DNA of 33,609 nt from JANYBT01 sp038211475 (GTDB taxonomy: Bacteria; Acidobacteriota; Terriglobia; Terriglobales; Acidobacteriaceae). The position numbers were made by a program, and so were the translations under genes. The stretch is taken from the NCBI GenBank assembly GCA_038211475.1, contig JBBQVN010000025.1, positions 1 through 33,609 on the forward strand. The letters run 5' to 3'. Under the pieces are notes generated by a model, which did no database searches, was not told the origin of the DNA, and was given only the letters and a program-made list of their open reading frames with translations. Of the stretch, positions 1 to 7,216 are shown piece after piece; the first letter of the stretch is position 1; each line of letters begins with the position of its first letter.

Positions 1-1
1 C

Positions 2-352
2 GAGTCATTCACCCTGGTAGCTGAAAATGACAGAGGCATCGTCGCATTCCTGATCGGCCACCGCGACGGCAAGGGGGCTGCCCCGGTCGGCCGCATCATC
101 ACCATCGATGTGCTGGCCGAAGGCCGCAGTCAAGGCACTGGCTCTCGCCTGATGGCGCTGGCTGAGAAAAGTTTTGCGGCCTCGGGATGCGGCAATATTG
201 AATTGGAATCCGCCGTCGATAACGCCGCCGCCCTGGTTTTCTATGAGAAGCTCGGCTACCTCCGTACGGGCGTCATACCGCGCTATTACCTCAATCGGAT
301 CGACGCCGTGGTGCTGGTCAAATCGCTGGAATCCGGCCGGGAGAAGGGCTGA
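2..352 (+). CDS. GNAT-family N-acetyltransferase (5' end missing)
   Basis: The reading frame is open from the left edge of the window, so the N-terminus lies outside it. The visible 116 residues include the acetyl-CoA binding region: GRIITIDVL (beta-4), then EGRSQGTGSRLMALAEK, a variant of the R/Q-x-x-G-x-G/A pyrophosphate loop. This is followed by NIELESAVDNAAALVFYEKLGYLRTGVIPRYY, the typical N-x-x-A-x-x-F-Y-x-k-x-G-F end of GNAT proteins, closest in style to RimI-type protein N-acetyltransferases. The substrate cannot be told from sequence. It probably transfers an acetyl group from acetyl-CoA to an amine in the cytoplasm. The next gene is 143 bp downstream and looks independently transcribed. 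Confidence 0.85.
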   Translation, partial: ESFTLVAENDRGIVAFLIGHRDGKGAAPVGRIITIDVLAEGRSQGTGSRLMALAEKSFAASGCGNIELESAVDNAAALVFYEKLGYLRTGVIPRYYLNRIDAVVLVKSLESGREKG

Positions 353-495
353 CCAAGGCCGCCCCACAAGCCCTGCCATGATTCCACGTTTGTTGGTGCA
401 ATGCGCGGCGATTCGCCCTATAATGCCCGCGAGTTTCCGCGGCTCTTGACGCGGCGCTCATTTCAATCTTCGATCATGGGGGCCGGCTGAGAGTT

Positions 496-705
496 ATGAA
501 AGAAAAAGGAACGGTGAAATGGTTCAACGCAGGTAAGGGTTATGGATTCATTCAACGAGAACAGGGCGGAGACGTTTTCGTACATTTTTCCGCAATTCAA
601 TCTGAGGGATACCGGTCATTGAACGAAGGGGACGCGGTCGAATTTGAAGTGCAGGACGGACCTAAAGGCTTGCAGGCGGCTAACGTCACGCGGCTCGAAG
701 GGTAG
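496..705 (+). CDS. csp: Cold-shock domain protein (CspA family)
   Basis: This 69-residue protein is a single cold-shock domain. It has the opening G-T-V-K-W-F-N segment, RNP1 (KGYGFI, residues about 14-19) and RNP2 (VFVHF, residues about 27-31), and ends in the usual GPKGLQAANV strand. Such OB-fold proteins bind single-stranded nucleic acid and act as RNA chaperones during cold shock or growth transitions. The length is typical of the family. It stands alone: the gene before it ends 143 bp upstream and an inverted-repeat element follows 14 bp after its stop. The leader has only a weak purine-rich ribosome site (ctgagag). Confidence 0.96.
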   Translation: MKEKGTVKWFNAGKGYGFIQREQGGDVFVHFSAIQSEGYRSLNEGDAVEFEVQDGPKGLQAANVTRLEG

Positions 706-719
706 TCCTGATATCGGGA

Positions 720-948
720 TGTCATTCTGACGACCCCCGGCTTTATCGGGGTGAGGAAGAATCCCTACCCTCTGCAAAGTCTCGGCAAACCCGATCGGTC
801 ATGTCCTCTTAATATTGACCACCGTACGATAACGTTCGAACGCGGCACCTGACCTTACCGTGGGCCGAAAAAGAACCCGGGGGTAATATTTGTGAAACTG
901 TAGGGGTCCTTCCTCACCCCGATAAAGCCGGGGGTCGTCAGGATGACA
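720..948. repeat. Palindromic MITE/REP-like element with 48-nt inverted arms
   Basis: Positions 720-767 and 901-948 are inverted copies of each other, with 45 of 48 bases pairing and a 133-nt interior. Each arm contains the core CGACCCCCGGCTTTATCGGG or its complement. The interior has a weaker inverted pair around TAATATT (about 809-825 and 876-893), so the whole unit could fold into a long hairpin. No transposase or convincing target-site duplication is visible. It sits between the cold-shock gene and the M16 peptidase gene. It looks like a non-autonomous mobile or REP-type repeat, possibly also acting as a bidirectional transcription end. Copy number elsewhere in the genome cannot be judged here. 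Confidence 0.8.
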
Positions 949-1204
949 CCGTTGATGGGGTTTTGAAGTCCCAACCAGCGGCAAGGTTGAGGAAACTCTC
1001 GACGCAACGGCAAGGGATAGCCGGGTTGAGACCGGTATTCGGGACTCCGCCGGGCAACTTCCTAGGTTAGCGCCCTCCCCAGCCATTGCTTTTCTTCCAA
1101 ACCCTTAATTTACAGCCACTTAGCCGAAAAACATTTTACTCTCGATAACTCCAAAAGGCGGTCGCCATCTGTGAAACAATGTTTTCAGGCGGAAAACAGG
1201 AAAA
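949..1204. other. Non-coding stretch before the M16 peptidase gene
   Basis: No supportable gene was found here. With the repeat element, it makes up a stretch of about 500 bp between the cold-shock gene and position 1205. The promoter of the peptidase gene presumably lies here, but no convincing -35/-10 pair stands out. Confidence 0.5.
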
Positions 1205-2488
1205 ATGACGATGACAGATGATGTTCGCAATATCCGGCGCAATGTGCTTCCCAACGGCCTCACCATTCTCACCGAAGAGATGCAGCACATCCGGTCGGTT
1301 GCAATCGGTATCTGGATCAAGACGGGGTCGCGTAATGAAGAGGCGGCGGTCAACGGGGTCTCCCATTTCGTCGAGCACATGCTCTTCAAAGGCACCACCA
1401 CCCGCACCGCGCAGGATATCGCCCGCCAGGTGGATTCCATCGGCGGACACATGGACGCCTTCACCGGCAAGGAATGTATCTGTTTCAACATTAAAGTCCT
1501 CGACGAGCATCTGCCCGTTGCCATGGACGTGCTCGGCGACCTGGTCATGAACCCCTTGTTCAATGAAGAGGACATCCAGCGTGAGCGCGGCGTCATCCTC
1601 GAAGAGATCAAGATGGATGAGGACAGCCCGGACTACCTGGTGCATGAGATCTTTACCCAGAGTTTCTACAAGGACCACGCCCTCGGGCGCCCCATCCTGG
1701 GCACGCGCGACACCGTGCGCAAATTCGAACGCCCCATCGTTTCGGACTTTTACACGCAATGCTTCGCTCCGGGCAACCTGGTGGTTGCCGCTGCCGGCAA
1801 TCTGGACCACGAGCGCTTCGTCGAGTTGGCCAAAAAGCATTTCGAGCACATGAAGCCGGCCGCCAAGGGCATCCAATCGCTGCCACCCAAGATCGCTTCG
1901 CGCATTAATTTGCGCAACAAAAAATCGCTGGAGCAGGTGCAAATTTGCCTGGGGGTGCCGTCGCACCCGATCGCGCACGAGCAACGTTATGCCTCCTACA
2001 TTCTGAACACCCTGCTGGGCGGCGGCATGAGTTCGCGGCTATTCCAGAACATTCGCGAGCGCCAGGGACTGGCGTATTCCATCTACAGCGATTTGAACCT
2101 CTACCGCGACACCGGCTGCCTCTGCGTATATGCCGGAACCTCGCGCGAGTCGGCCGCCAAAGTGGTGCAGTCCATCGTGGCTGAGTTCCGCACCCTGAAA
2201 TTGGAAAGCGTCCCCGCCGAGGAACTGCGCCGGGCCAAGGACCAACTGAAGGGCGGCCTCATGTTGTCGCTGGAATCGTCTGCCGCGCGAATGTCGAGCC
2301 TCGCCCGGCAGGAAATGTATTTCGACCCCTTCTATGGGTTGGACGAGATGATCGAGAAGATCGAAGCGGTCACCGCCGAAGACCTGAAAAACATGGCCGA
2401 AGAATTCTTCCACAGCGAGTCCATCGCGGTGACCGTGCTGGGCAATCTGAACGGGCTCAAGATTTCACGCGAACAGATTGCCTGCTAG
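1205..2488 (+). CDS. M16-family zinc metallopeptidase (processing-peptidase-like)
   Basis: This 427-residue protein has the inverted zinc motif of the pitrilysin family, HFVEH (H54, E57, H58), with a downstream acidic region ERGVILEEIKMDEDSP that should supply the third zinc ligand. Its C-terminal half carries the family's glycine-rich loop and R-x-x-x-G-L-A-Y-S-I segment (RERQGLAYSIYSD). The size matches one-chain bacterial relatives of mitochondrial processing peptidase beta (YmxG/PepR type). There is no signal peptide, so a cytoplasmic location is likely. It probably degrades or processes peptides; the substrate is unknown. The start at 1205 follows a short caggaaaa ribosome site. Its stop codon overlaps the stop codon of the RIC gene on the other strand, so the two genes converge. 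Confidence 0.93.
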   Translation: MTMTDDVRNIRRNVLPNGLTILTEEMQHIRSVAIGIWIKTGSRNEEAAVNGVSHFVEHMLFKGTTTRTAQDIARQVDSIGGHMDAFTGKECICFNIKVLDEHLPVAMDVLGDLVMNPLFNEEDIQRERGVILEEIKMDEDSPDYLVHEIFTQSFYKDHALGRPILGTRDTVRKFERPIVSDFYTQCFAPGNLVVAAAGNLDHERFVELAKKHFEHMKPAAKGIQSLPPKIASRINLRNKKSLEQVQICLGVPSHPIAHEQRYASYILNTLLGGGMSSRLFQNIRERQGLAYSIYSDLNLYRDTGCLCVYAGTSRESAAKVVQSIVAEFRTLKLESVPAEELRRAKDQLKGGLMLSLESSAARMSSLARQEMYFDPFYGLDEMIEKIEAVTAEDLKNMAEEFFHSESIAVTVLGNLNGLKISREQIAC

Positions 2489-3207
2489 ACGCCCGTTTCC
2501 ATTCGCAGCGCCCGCGGAAACAAGGCATTGTTTTCCAGATGAATGTGCTGGTGGAGGTCTTTCTCAAACGCCTCCAGCGCCGAGTATAGCGTTCGAAAGC
2601 TGATGCAGGCATCTTCTGGAGCGTGATATCCGCCGCTGGCTTCCCGCATCGCTTTCAACGCCGTGCCCGCCAAATCATGCTCTTCCATCATGGAGCGGAC
2701 CGGATTTGCAACCGTCCCGAACGGCGCTGGCAGCACTGGTTCCTTCTGGATCACCTGTTCTTCCATGCGCTCGATGTAGGGAAACAGCACCGCTTCTTCC
2801 TTCATCATATGCATGGTCAGTTCCTGGCCCACGCCGCGAAAGAGACCGCGGATGTGTTTCAGTTCGGGATGGCGCTCACCGTGTACACCGCACACTTTAT
2901 CAAGCAGCGCGTTCAGGCGCGGGATTTCCTGCCGCACATAGACGTGGTGCGTATTCACGATGTGAGCGATCAGTTCCGCCAGAGAGCCTGACTGCAGAAC
3001 CCGATCATCCGCGGGCTTCGGTTCTGCGGCAGCCTTCTCCAGATTGGCGATTACGTCAACCACGCTCAGGCCCGCGCTCGTACAGGCGTCTTGAAGGGAC
3101 TTTGCTCCACCGCAGCAATAGTCCAGGCCGAGTCTTTCAAATACCCGGGTCGCGTTGGGAACTTCGAGTGCTAACTCTCGTACTGTCTTGCTCGTCGTCA
3201 CAGTCAT
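2485..3207 (-). CDS. Iron-sulfur cluster repair di-iron protein (RIC family, ScdA/YtfE/DnrN)
   Basis: This 240-residue protein has the two RIC domains in order. The N-terminal ScdA_N (DUF542) domain, residues about 8-60, includes the diagnostic LGLDYCCGG pair of cysteines (C31, C32). The hemerythrin-like domain, residues about 75-235, holds the di-iron ligands in NTHH (87-88), MHMMKEEAVLFPYI (H133, E137), MMEEHD (H177) and DLHQHIHLEN (H220-H223, E225). RIC proteins restore Fe-S clusters damaged by nitric oxide or oxidants and may also handle NO. It is the last gene of a minus-strand cluster of two cytochromes, a radical SAM enzyme and Crp-type regulators. A Crp-type palindrome lies 69-84 bp upstream of its start, which suggests control by one of them. 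Confidence 0.95.
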   Translation of the reverse strand: MTVTTSKTVRELALEVPNATRVFERLGLDYCCGGAKSLQDACTSAGLSVVDVIANLEKAAAEPKPADDRVLQSGSLAELIAHIVNTHHVYVRQEIPRLNALLDKVCGVHGERHPELKHIRGLFRGVGQELTMHMMKEEAVLFPYIERMEEQVIQKEPVLPAPFGTVANPVRSMMEEHDLAGTALKAMREASGGYHAPEDACISFRTLYSALEAFEKDLHQHIHLENNALFPRALRMETGV

Positions 3208-3275
3208 GTCTTTCCCCCATCTACCAAGATTTCGTTCGCTCTAGGACCAATGTAGGGGATGGTGCCGTCCGCTAC

Positions 3276-3291
3276 GATGACTTTGGTCACA
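3276..3291. promoter_or_regulatory. Crp/FNR-type operator upstream of the RIC gene
   Basis: GATGACTTTGGTCACA fits TGTGA-N6-TCACA with two changes in the left half-site. It closely resembles the site at 9323-9338 (AGTGACTTGGGTCACA). It lies 69-84 bp upstream of the RIC start codon. Confidence 0.6.
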
Positions 3292-3357
3292 GCGGGAGGA
3301 AACACAACGGCCGGGGTCGCATCGCGGATGCGCCGCCCGCGACCGAGGTTCCGGCTC

Positions 3358-4077
3358 CTACTCCGGGCCGTCCAGTTCGGCCTCCAACGATTTCATATTG
3401 ATAACGGTAATTTTTCGTCCGTCAATCTGAATCATTTTCTCCGCCTGCAGCCGGCTCAGGTTGCGCGAGACCAATTCCCGCACCGTCCCGATTTGCGCCG
3501 CCAATTCCTGGTTGCTCGCGGGCAGAGTTACCTCGATTCCCGCAGCTCCTGGCGTTCCCTCTTTGCGGGCCAGCCTTACCAGGAATGACGCCAGGCGATG
3601 GCGCACCGTGGTAAAGGACAATTCCTCGATGATCCCCACCAACCGCCGTAGCCTCGCGCCGACGACGCGCAACACTTTCAGCGCCACCTGAGGATGGGTG
3701 AGACAAAGCGTCTGGAAGTCCTGCTTGCTCACGAACAACAGTGTGCTGTGGTCAACAGTGGCCACCGAGGCCGGGTAACCGCCTCCATCGAAAACCGGCA
3801 GTTCCGCCACCGAACTTCCCGGTCCTTCGATGCCCAGCACTTGCTCTCGGCCACTGGCCGAACTCTTGTAGATTCGCACATTTCCGGATTCCACCACGTA
3901 CATGCCCATGCACGGCTCGCCCTCGGTGAACACAATTTCTCCGGCGTCGAAGTGACGGGTTACCGCATGCTGCGCCAAAAAGGCGATTTCCGTCTCAGTC
4001 AGGCCGGAAAAAATTGGCACGCGCGCCAGAGTTTCTGCGGGGCTGGGCTTGTTCAACGACATCTTGCTCAACGACAT
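3358..4077 (-). CDS. Crp/Fnr-family transcriptional regulator (no N-terminal cysteines)
   Basis: This 239-residue protein has an N-terminal cyclic-nucleotide-binding-like beta-barrel (residues about 20-130: PIFSGLTETEIAFLAQHA, FTEGEPCMGMYVVESGNVRIYKSS) and a dimerisation helix. A C-terminal winged helix-turn-helix follows (SNQELAAQIGTVRELVSRNLSRLQAE, residues about 185-212). The recognition helix reads RELVSR, keeping the Arg-Glu...Arg pattern that in Crp contacts GTGA. The cysteine cluster that binds an Fe-S cluster in FNR is absent, so it should sense something else (a nucleotide, NO via heme, or another ligand). It lies between the radical SAM and RIC genes in the same orientation. A second ATG 15 bp downstream (MSLNK) could also be the start. 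Confidence 0.92.
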   Translation of the reverse strand: MSLSKMSLNKPSPAETLARVPIFSGLTETEIAFLAQHAVTRHFDAGEIVFTEGEPCMGMYVVESGNVRIYKSSASGREQVLGIEGPGSSVAELPVFDGGGYPASVATVDHSTLLFVSKQDFQTLCLTHPQVALKVLRVVGARLRRLVGIIEELSFTTVRHRLASFLVRLARKEGTPGAAGIEVTLPASNQELAAQIGTVRELVSRNLSRLQAEKMIQIDGRKITVINMKSLEAELDGPE

Positions 4078-4161
4078 CGGAACATTCTAGCGGACGCAGG
4101 TAAAAAGAGAGAATGCTTGGAGTCAAGAAGCGCCGGCCAGACCCTCGCCCTCGCGGCTCTT

Positions 4162-4186
4162 ATCCCGCGTCTTACGTCAGCGGGAT
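4162..4186 (-). terminator. Weak hairpin after the radical SAM gene
   Basis: ATCCCGC (4162-4168) pairs with GCGGGAT (4180-4186) across an 11-nt loop, between the radical SAM gene and the Crp-type gene. There is no T tract on either side, so it is at best an attenuator or RNA-processing structure. Confidence 0.3.
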
Positions 4187-4220
4187 GGGCTAGCTGAGGC
4201 AGCCTTCTATGTTTCGGAGC

Positions 4221-5483
4221 TCAGACCACGCCAATCTTTTCCAGACGCACAGTGTTGTCTTCCGCCTTGTGGGTCTTGGGTTGATATACGCAGAATGGCT
4301 CCTCAGCCAGATAATCTCCGCTACTGGCGAAGGCGCGGGCGCGGCATCCCATGCAGATGTTGCGGAACTCGCAACAGCCGCACTTCCCTTTCAGGTTGCC
4401 GGTATCGCGCAGCTCGTTGAAGACAACAGAATTCTCCCAGATGTCGGCGAATGGCTGGGTCCGCAAATCGCCCGCGACGGCGGGAAGGTACCCGCAAGGA
4501 TAGACTTCACCCTCGTGTGAGATGAAGCAGACTCCCGTGCCCGCCAAGCACCCCTTGGTGGCTGCGTTCATGCCATCGGGATGTCCAGAAGATTGTGCTC
4601 CGGGATGACCTGTGGGTCGCAGGGAAATGCCAGTAGCGCCCGGCATCAATGCGTCATTCGGGCCGATCGGGATAGCGGTGTCATCAATAGCCACCGGCGG
4701 CATGGCTCGCAGCGCCTGCTCGAATGCTCGCTTCTCGGCTACTTTGCGTTGCTTTGCCACACGGAAGTAGTGGGGAGCGCAGGTGGCTTTCAGTTCGATC
4801 CCACCTTCCAGCGAACGCTCGTAGAACCAGTTCAACATCTCCTCATACTCTTCCGGAGCGACCATCTGCTCCGCCGCAATGTTCACTCCGCAGCCTACCG
4901 GCACCAGCAGGAACGTATGCAGCGCATCGGCTCCCAAATTTCGCGCCATCTCCAGCACTTGCGGCAGTTGCTTCGCATTATGCCGCGCGATGGTCATGTT
5001 AATTTGCACCGACATACCCAGCGCCTTGAGGTTGCGCAATCCATACACCGCCGCATCAAACGCGCCGGGAATGCCCCGGAAGGTATCGTGGGTGGCGGAA
5101 TCGGCGCCATCCAGGCTGATGGAGACTCGCTTCACTCCCGCATCCACAATCATGCGCGCCACATCTTTGGTCACCAGCGTTCCGTTGGTCGCCAGCGCCA
5201 CTCGCAGACCTTTGTCGGTCCCATACCTCGCCAGTTGGAAAATATCTGACCGGTACAGCGGTTCGCCCCCGCTCAACACCAGAATGGGATTGCCATACGC
5301 CGCGATCTGATCAATGATGCCCAGAGCCCGCGTTGTCGAAAGATCGTTGGGTGAACTCAGTTCGGTGGCCGTCGCACGGCAATGAATGCAGCGCAGATTG
5401 CAGCCCTTGGTTACTTCCCAGAAAATCAGTCGCGGTTTCGACTCAAACGCTGCTTTCGCCTGGCTGCCGTTTCCCGAAGTCAT
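4221..5483 (-). CDS. Radical SAM/SPASM protein, AhbC/AhbD/NirJ-like (heme side-chain modification)
   Basis: This 420-residue protein has the radical SAM cluster motif C-x3-C-x2-C (C28, C32, C35, in TKGCNLRCIHC) and GGEP at 72-75. Its C-terminal SPASM-type domain is rich in cysteines (C312, C319, C330, C368, C370, C371, C377, C380, C398), enough for one or two extra 4Fe-4S clusters. The segment ELKATCAPHYFR and the GTGVCFISHEGEVYPCGYLP block are typical of the enzymes that remodel siroheme-derived tetrapyrroles: AhbC, AhbD (Fe-coproporphyrin to heme) and NirJ (heme d1). Which of these reactions it performs cannot be decided here. An unusual Pro/Gly-rich stretch (about 255-308) precedes the SPASM region. 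It sits directly downstream of two multiheme cytochrome genes, so heme supply or a modified heme for respiration is a reasonable inference. Two Crp-type palindromes precede it. Confidence 0.8.
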   Translation of the reverse strand: MTSGNGSQAKAAFESKPRLIFWEVTKGCNLRCIHCRATATELSSPNDLSTTRALGIIDQIAAYGNPILVLSGGEPLYRSDIFQLARYGTDKGLRVALATNGTLVTKDVARMIVDAGVKRVSISLDGADSATHDTFRGIPGAFDAAVYGLRNLKALGMSVQINMTIARHNAKQLPQVLEMARNLGADALHTFLLVPVGCGVNIAAEQMVAPEEYEEMLNWFYERSLEGGIELKATCAPHYFRVAKQRKVAEKRAFEQALRAMPPVAIDDTAIPIGPNDALMPGATGISLRPTGHPGAQSSGHPDGMNAATKGCLAGTGVCFISHEGEVYPCGYLPAVAGDLRTQPFADIWENSVVFNELRDTGNLKGKCGCCEFRNICMGCRARAFASSGDYLAEEPFCVYQPKTHKAEDNTVRLEKIGVV

Positions 5484-5556
5484 GATGCCTCCTCAAATAA
5501 AGCCCTGTGGCCGTTCCCCACTACAGTCAAGATAGAAGAGCCGTGACCCGACAGGC

Positions 5557-5572
5557 CGTGACTGGGATCACT
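5557..5572. promoter_or_regulatory. Crp/FNR-type operator, tandem pair upstream of radical SAM gene (proximal)
   Basis: CGTGACTGGGATCACT matches GTGA-N6-TCAC perfectly. Its centre is 22 bp from the centre of the next palindrome (5579-5594). Both lie in the 137-bp gap between the 7-heme cytochrome gene and the radical SAM gene. Confidence 0.65.
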
Positions 5573-5578
5573 AGCGAT

Positions 5579-5594
5579 TGTGATGTGCGTCACG
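5579..5594. promoter_or_regulatory. Crp/FNR-type operator, tandem pair upstream of radical SAM gene (distal)
   Basis: TGTGATGTGCGTCACG matches TGTGA-N6-TCACA at 9 of 10 defined positions. It pairs with the site at 5557-5572 at 22-bp centre spacing, about two helical turns. Confidence 0.7.
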
Positions 5595-5620
5595 CGGCCA
5601 AAACCATGACGAATCTCGCA

Positions 5621-7147
5621 CTAGGGACTCACGCCACCGCTGTGGCAGTCATTGCAGGTCACTCCGTTCAGGTCCCCGATATCGACTGGATGCTGAAAAC
5701 TCAAGCTCGGTGACGACGCCAGTTTGGTGGCGCCCTCGTCCTGCCCGAGCACGGTGTGGCACAGGTTGCAGTCTTTGGAAACCACCTTGCCTTCGGGACT
5801 TACGTGCTTGCCGTCGTGACAACGGAAGCAGCCATTGAAGTAGAAGTGTCCAATGTTGTTGGGATGGGTCTTCCAATCCAGTTTCATTTCCGGAAAGGTC
5901 GTGGTCTTGAAGATGCGTTGCACTTCGTCCACCGCAGCGTGAATTTCGATCTGCTTGGTCTTGGCAAGTTCGGGGTACTTCTGCTGGTAAAACTCCAGGA
6001 TTTCCTTGGCGATGCCTTGCCCGGCAGCCTCCGTCGTATCGTATTTGCCGGTAAGCGCGGATACAGCCTGCCGCTTGATGAAAGGCAAAGAAACATCCAG
6101 TTTGTGTGCCAACAGCGAACGGTCCACCGACAGATCAGGCGGAACATATATGTGGGACGGCCGGTTATGGCAATCCACGCAATCCATGTGGTGCGTCGTG
6201 GCCTTCGCAACCTGCGCGTGGCTCAGATTGGAATCCTTCAGAAAATACTCTGTGACCTTCCCTTGCGTGTCCTTGACGTGAATGTAGGAAATGTTCTGGC
6301 GTTGCTCATCCGTCGCAATGTAATCGATTTGATTGCCGATGTTCATGTGCCAGTGAATGCCTCCCGGCGCTCCCGTGGCGGGGTCACCCCCGCCGGTCTT
6401 GATCAGGAGCTGAATTTGCCGGGGCGTATTCTTTTCGTCGCTTCCGTAATGCGTAAACACTTTCAGTTGCGCTCCGTAGAATTTTTGCGGCCAGTGACAC
6501 GCCTCGCAGGTGTCCTGAGCCGGGCGCAGGTTGTGCACGGGAGTAGGGATGGGCCGCGGATAGGTATTGAACGCCGTTGCGAACACTTGCCGCGCCCCAG
6601 ACAATTTTGACTTTACATACCAGGTAGCCCCGGATCCCACGTGGCACTCGGTGCACGCCACCCGCGCATGCGGCGAGAGTTGATAAGCGGTGTACTCTGG
6701 CGCCATGACTCCATGGCAAAGCTGCCCGCAGAACTGCACCGAGTCGGTGAAGGTATAGGCGCGGTAGCTTCCCACCACACTGAGGCCAATAAATGCCACT
6801 ATGAAGCTCAGAAAAAATGCGAACGCGCCACGTTGACGAGGGTCGCTGAAATCCAGACGCAGCGGTGACCCGGTGGTTACCCGGCGACGCCGGCGATCGT
6901 ACCAGACTCCAAATGCAACCAGCGCCAACCCCACCACCAGGAAAGCGGGCGCAACCATGTACGCCAGAATTCCCACGTAGGGGCTGGGATGCTGCGACGT
7001 CAGGTCAATGAAAAACAAAAAGAAAATGTTGCCCAGCGCCACTACGGCCACCGCCAGCCCCACAATCGAAATCGGGTTCTGAAATAGCCGCCTTAGCTCC
7101 GCAAAACCTGCCGTCAATCCTCGAACCGCCGGTCTATCCCCTTGCAT
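5621..7147 (-). CDS. Membrane-anchored heptaheme c-type cytochrome, NapC/NirT family (ImcH-like architecture)
   Basis: This 508-residue protein has three predicted membrane helices (about 26-49, 57-83, 107-127) followed by a periplasmic multiheme domain. Heme-binding motifs occur at C165, C214, C323, C440, C460 and C498 (all CXXCH). A seventh at C140 has the form C-G-Q-L-C-H, with three residues between the cysteines. The block PHARVACTECHVGSGATWYVKSKLSGARQ is characteristic of NapC/NirT/NrfH quinol dehydrogenases, which pass electrons from the membrane quinol pool to periplasmic acceptors. Seven hemes with three N-terminal helices resembles Geobacter ImcH; that is an architectural comparison, not proven orthology. 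The gene follows the b/c cytochrome fusion gene by 69 bp, and the two probably form one transcript. A terminal reductase is not in the window. Confidence 0.88.
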   Translation of the reverse strand: MQGDRPAVRGLTAGFAELRRLFQNPISIVGLAVAVVALGNIFFLFFIDLTSQHPSPYVGILAYMVAPAFLVVGLALVAFGVWYDRRRRRVTTGSPLRLDFSDPRQRGAFAFFLSFIVAFIGLSVVGSYRAYTFTDSVQFCGQLCHGVMAPEYTAYQLSPHARVACTECHVGSGATWYVKSKLSGARQVFATAFNTYPRPIPTPVHNLRPAQDTCEACHWPQKFYGAQLKVFTHYGSDEKNTPRQIQLLIKTGGGDPATGAPGGIHWHMNIGNQIDYIATDEQRQNISYIHVKDTQGKVTEYFLKDSNLSHAQVAKATTHHMDCVDCHNRPSHIYVPPDLSVDRSLLAHKLDVSLPFIKRQAVSALTGKYDTTEAAGQGIAKEILEFYQQKYPELAKTKQIEIHAAVDEVQRIFKTTTFPEMKLDWKTHPNNIGHFYFNGCFRCHDGKHVSPEGKVVSKDCNLCHTVLGQDEGATKLASSPSLSFQHPVDIGDLNGVTCNDCHSGGVSP

Positions 7148-7216
7148 TCCTTGCTCCCGTTATCGAATTGAAAACCACGCACAATCCGCTCCACCGCAGG
7201 CCGATTCCTATTCGCC

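Noticed and set aside
799..1086. Minus-strand ORF of 95 codons
   Set aside because: It reads through the right arm of the inverted-repeat element and has no ribosome site or recognisable domain; the protein is a translation of repeat DNA.
1136..1984. Long minus-strand ORF of 282 codons
   Set aside because: It is the antisense shadow of the M16 peptidase gene, whose zinc motif and full-length domain fix the true strand.
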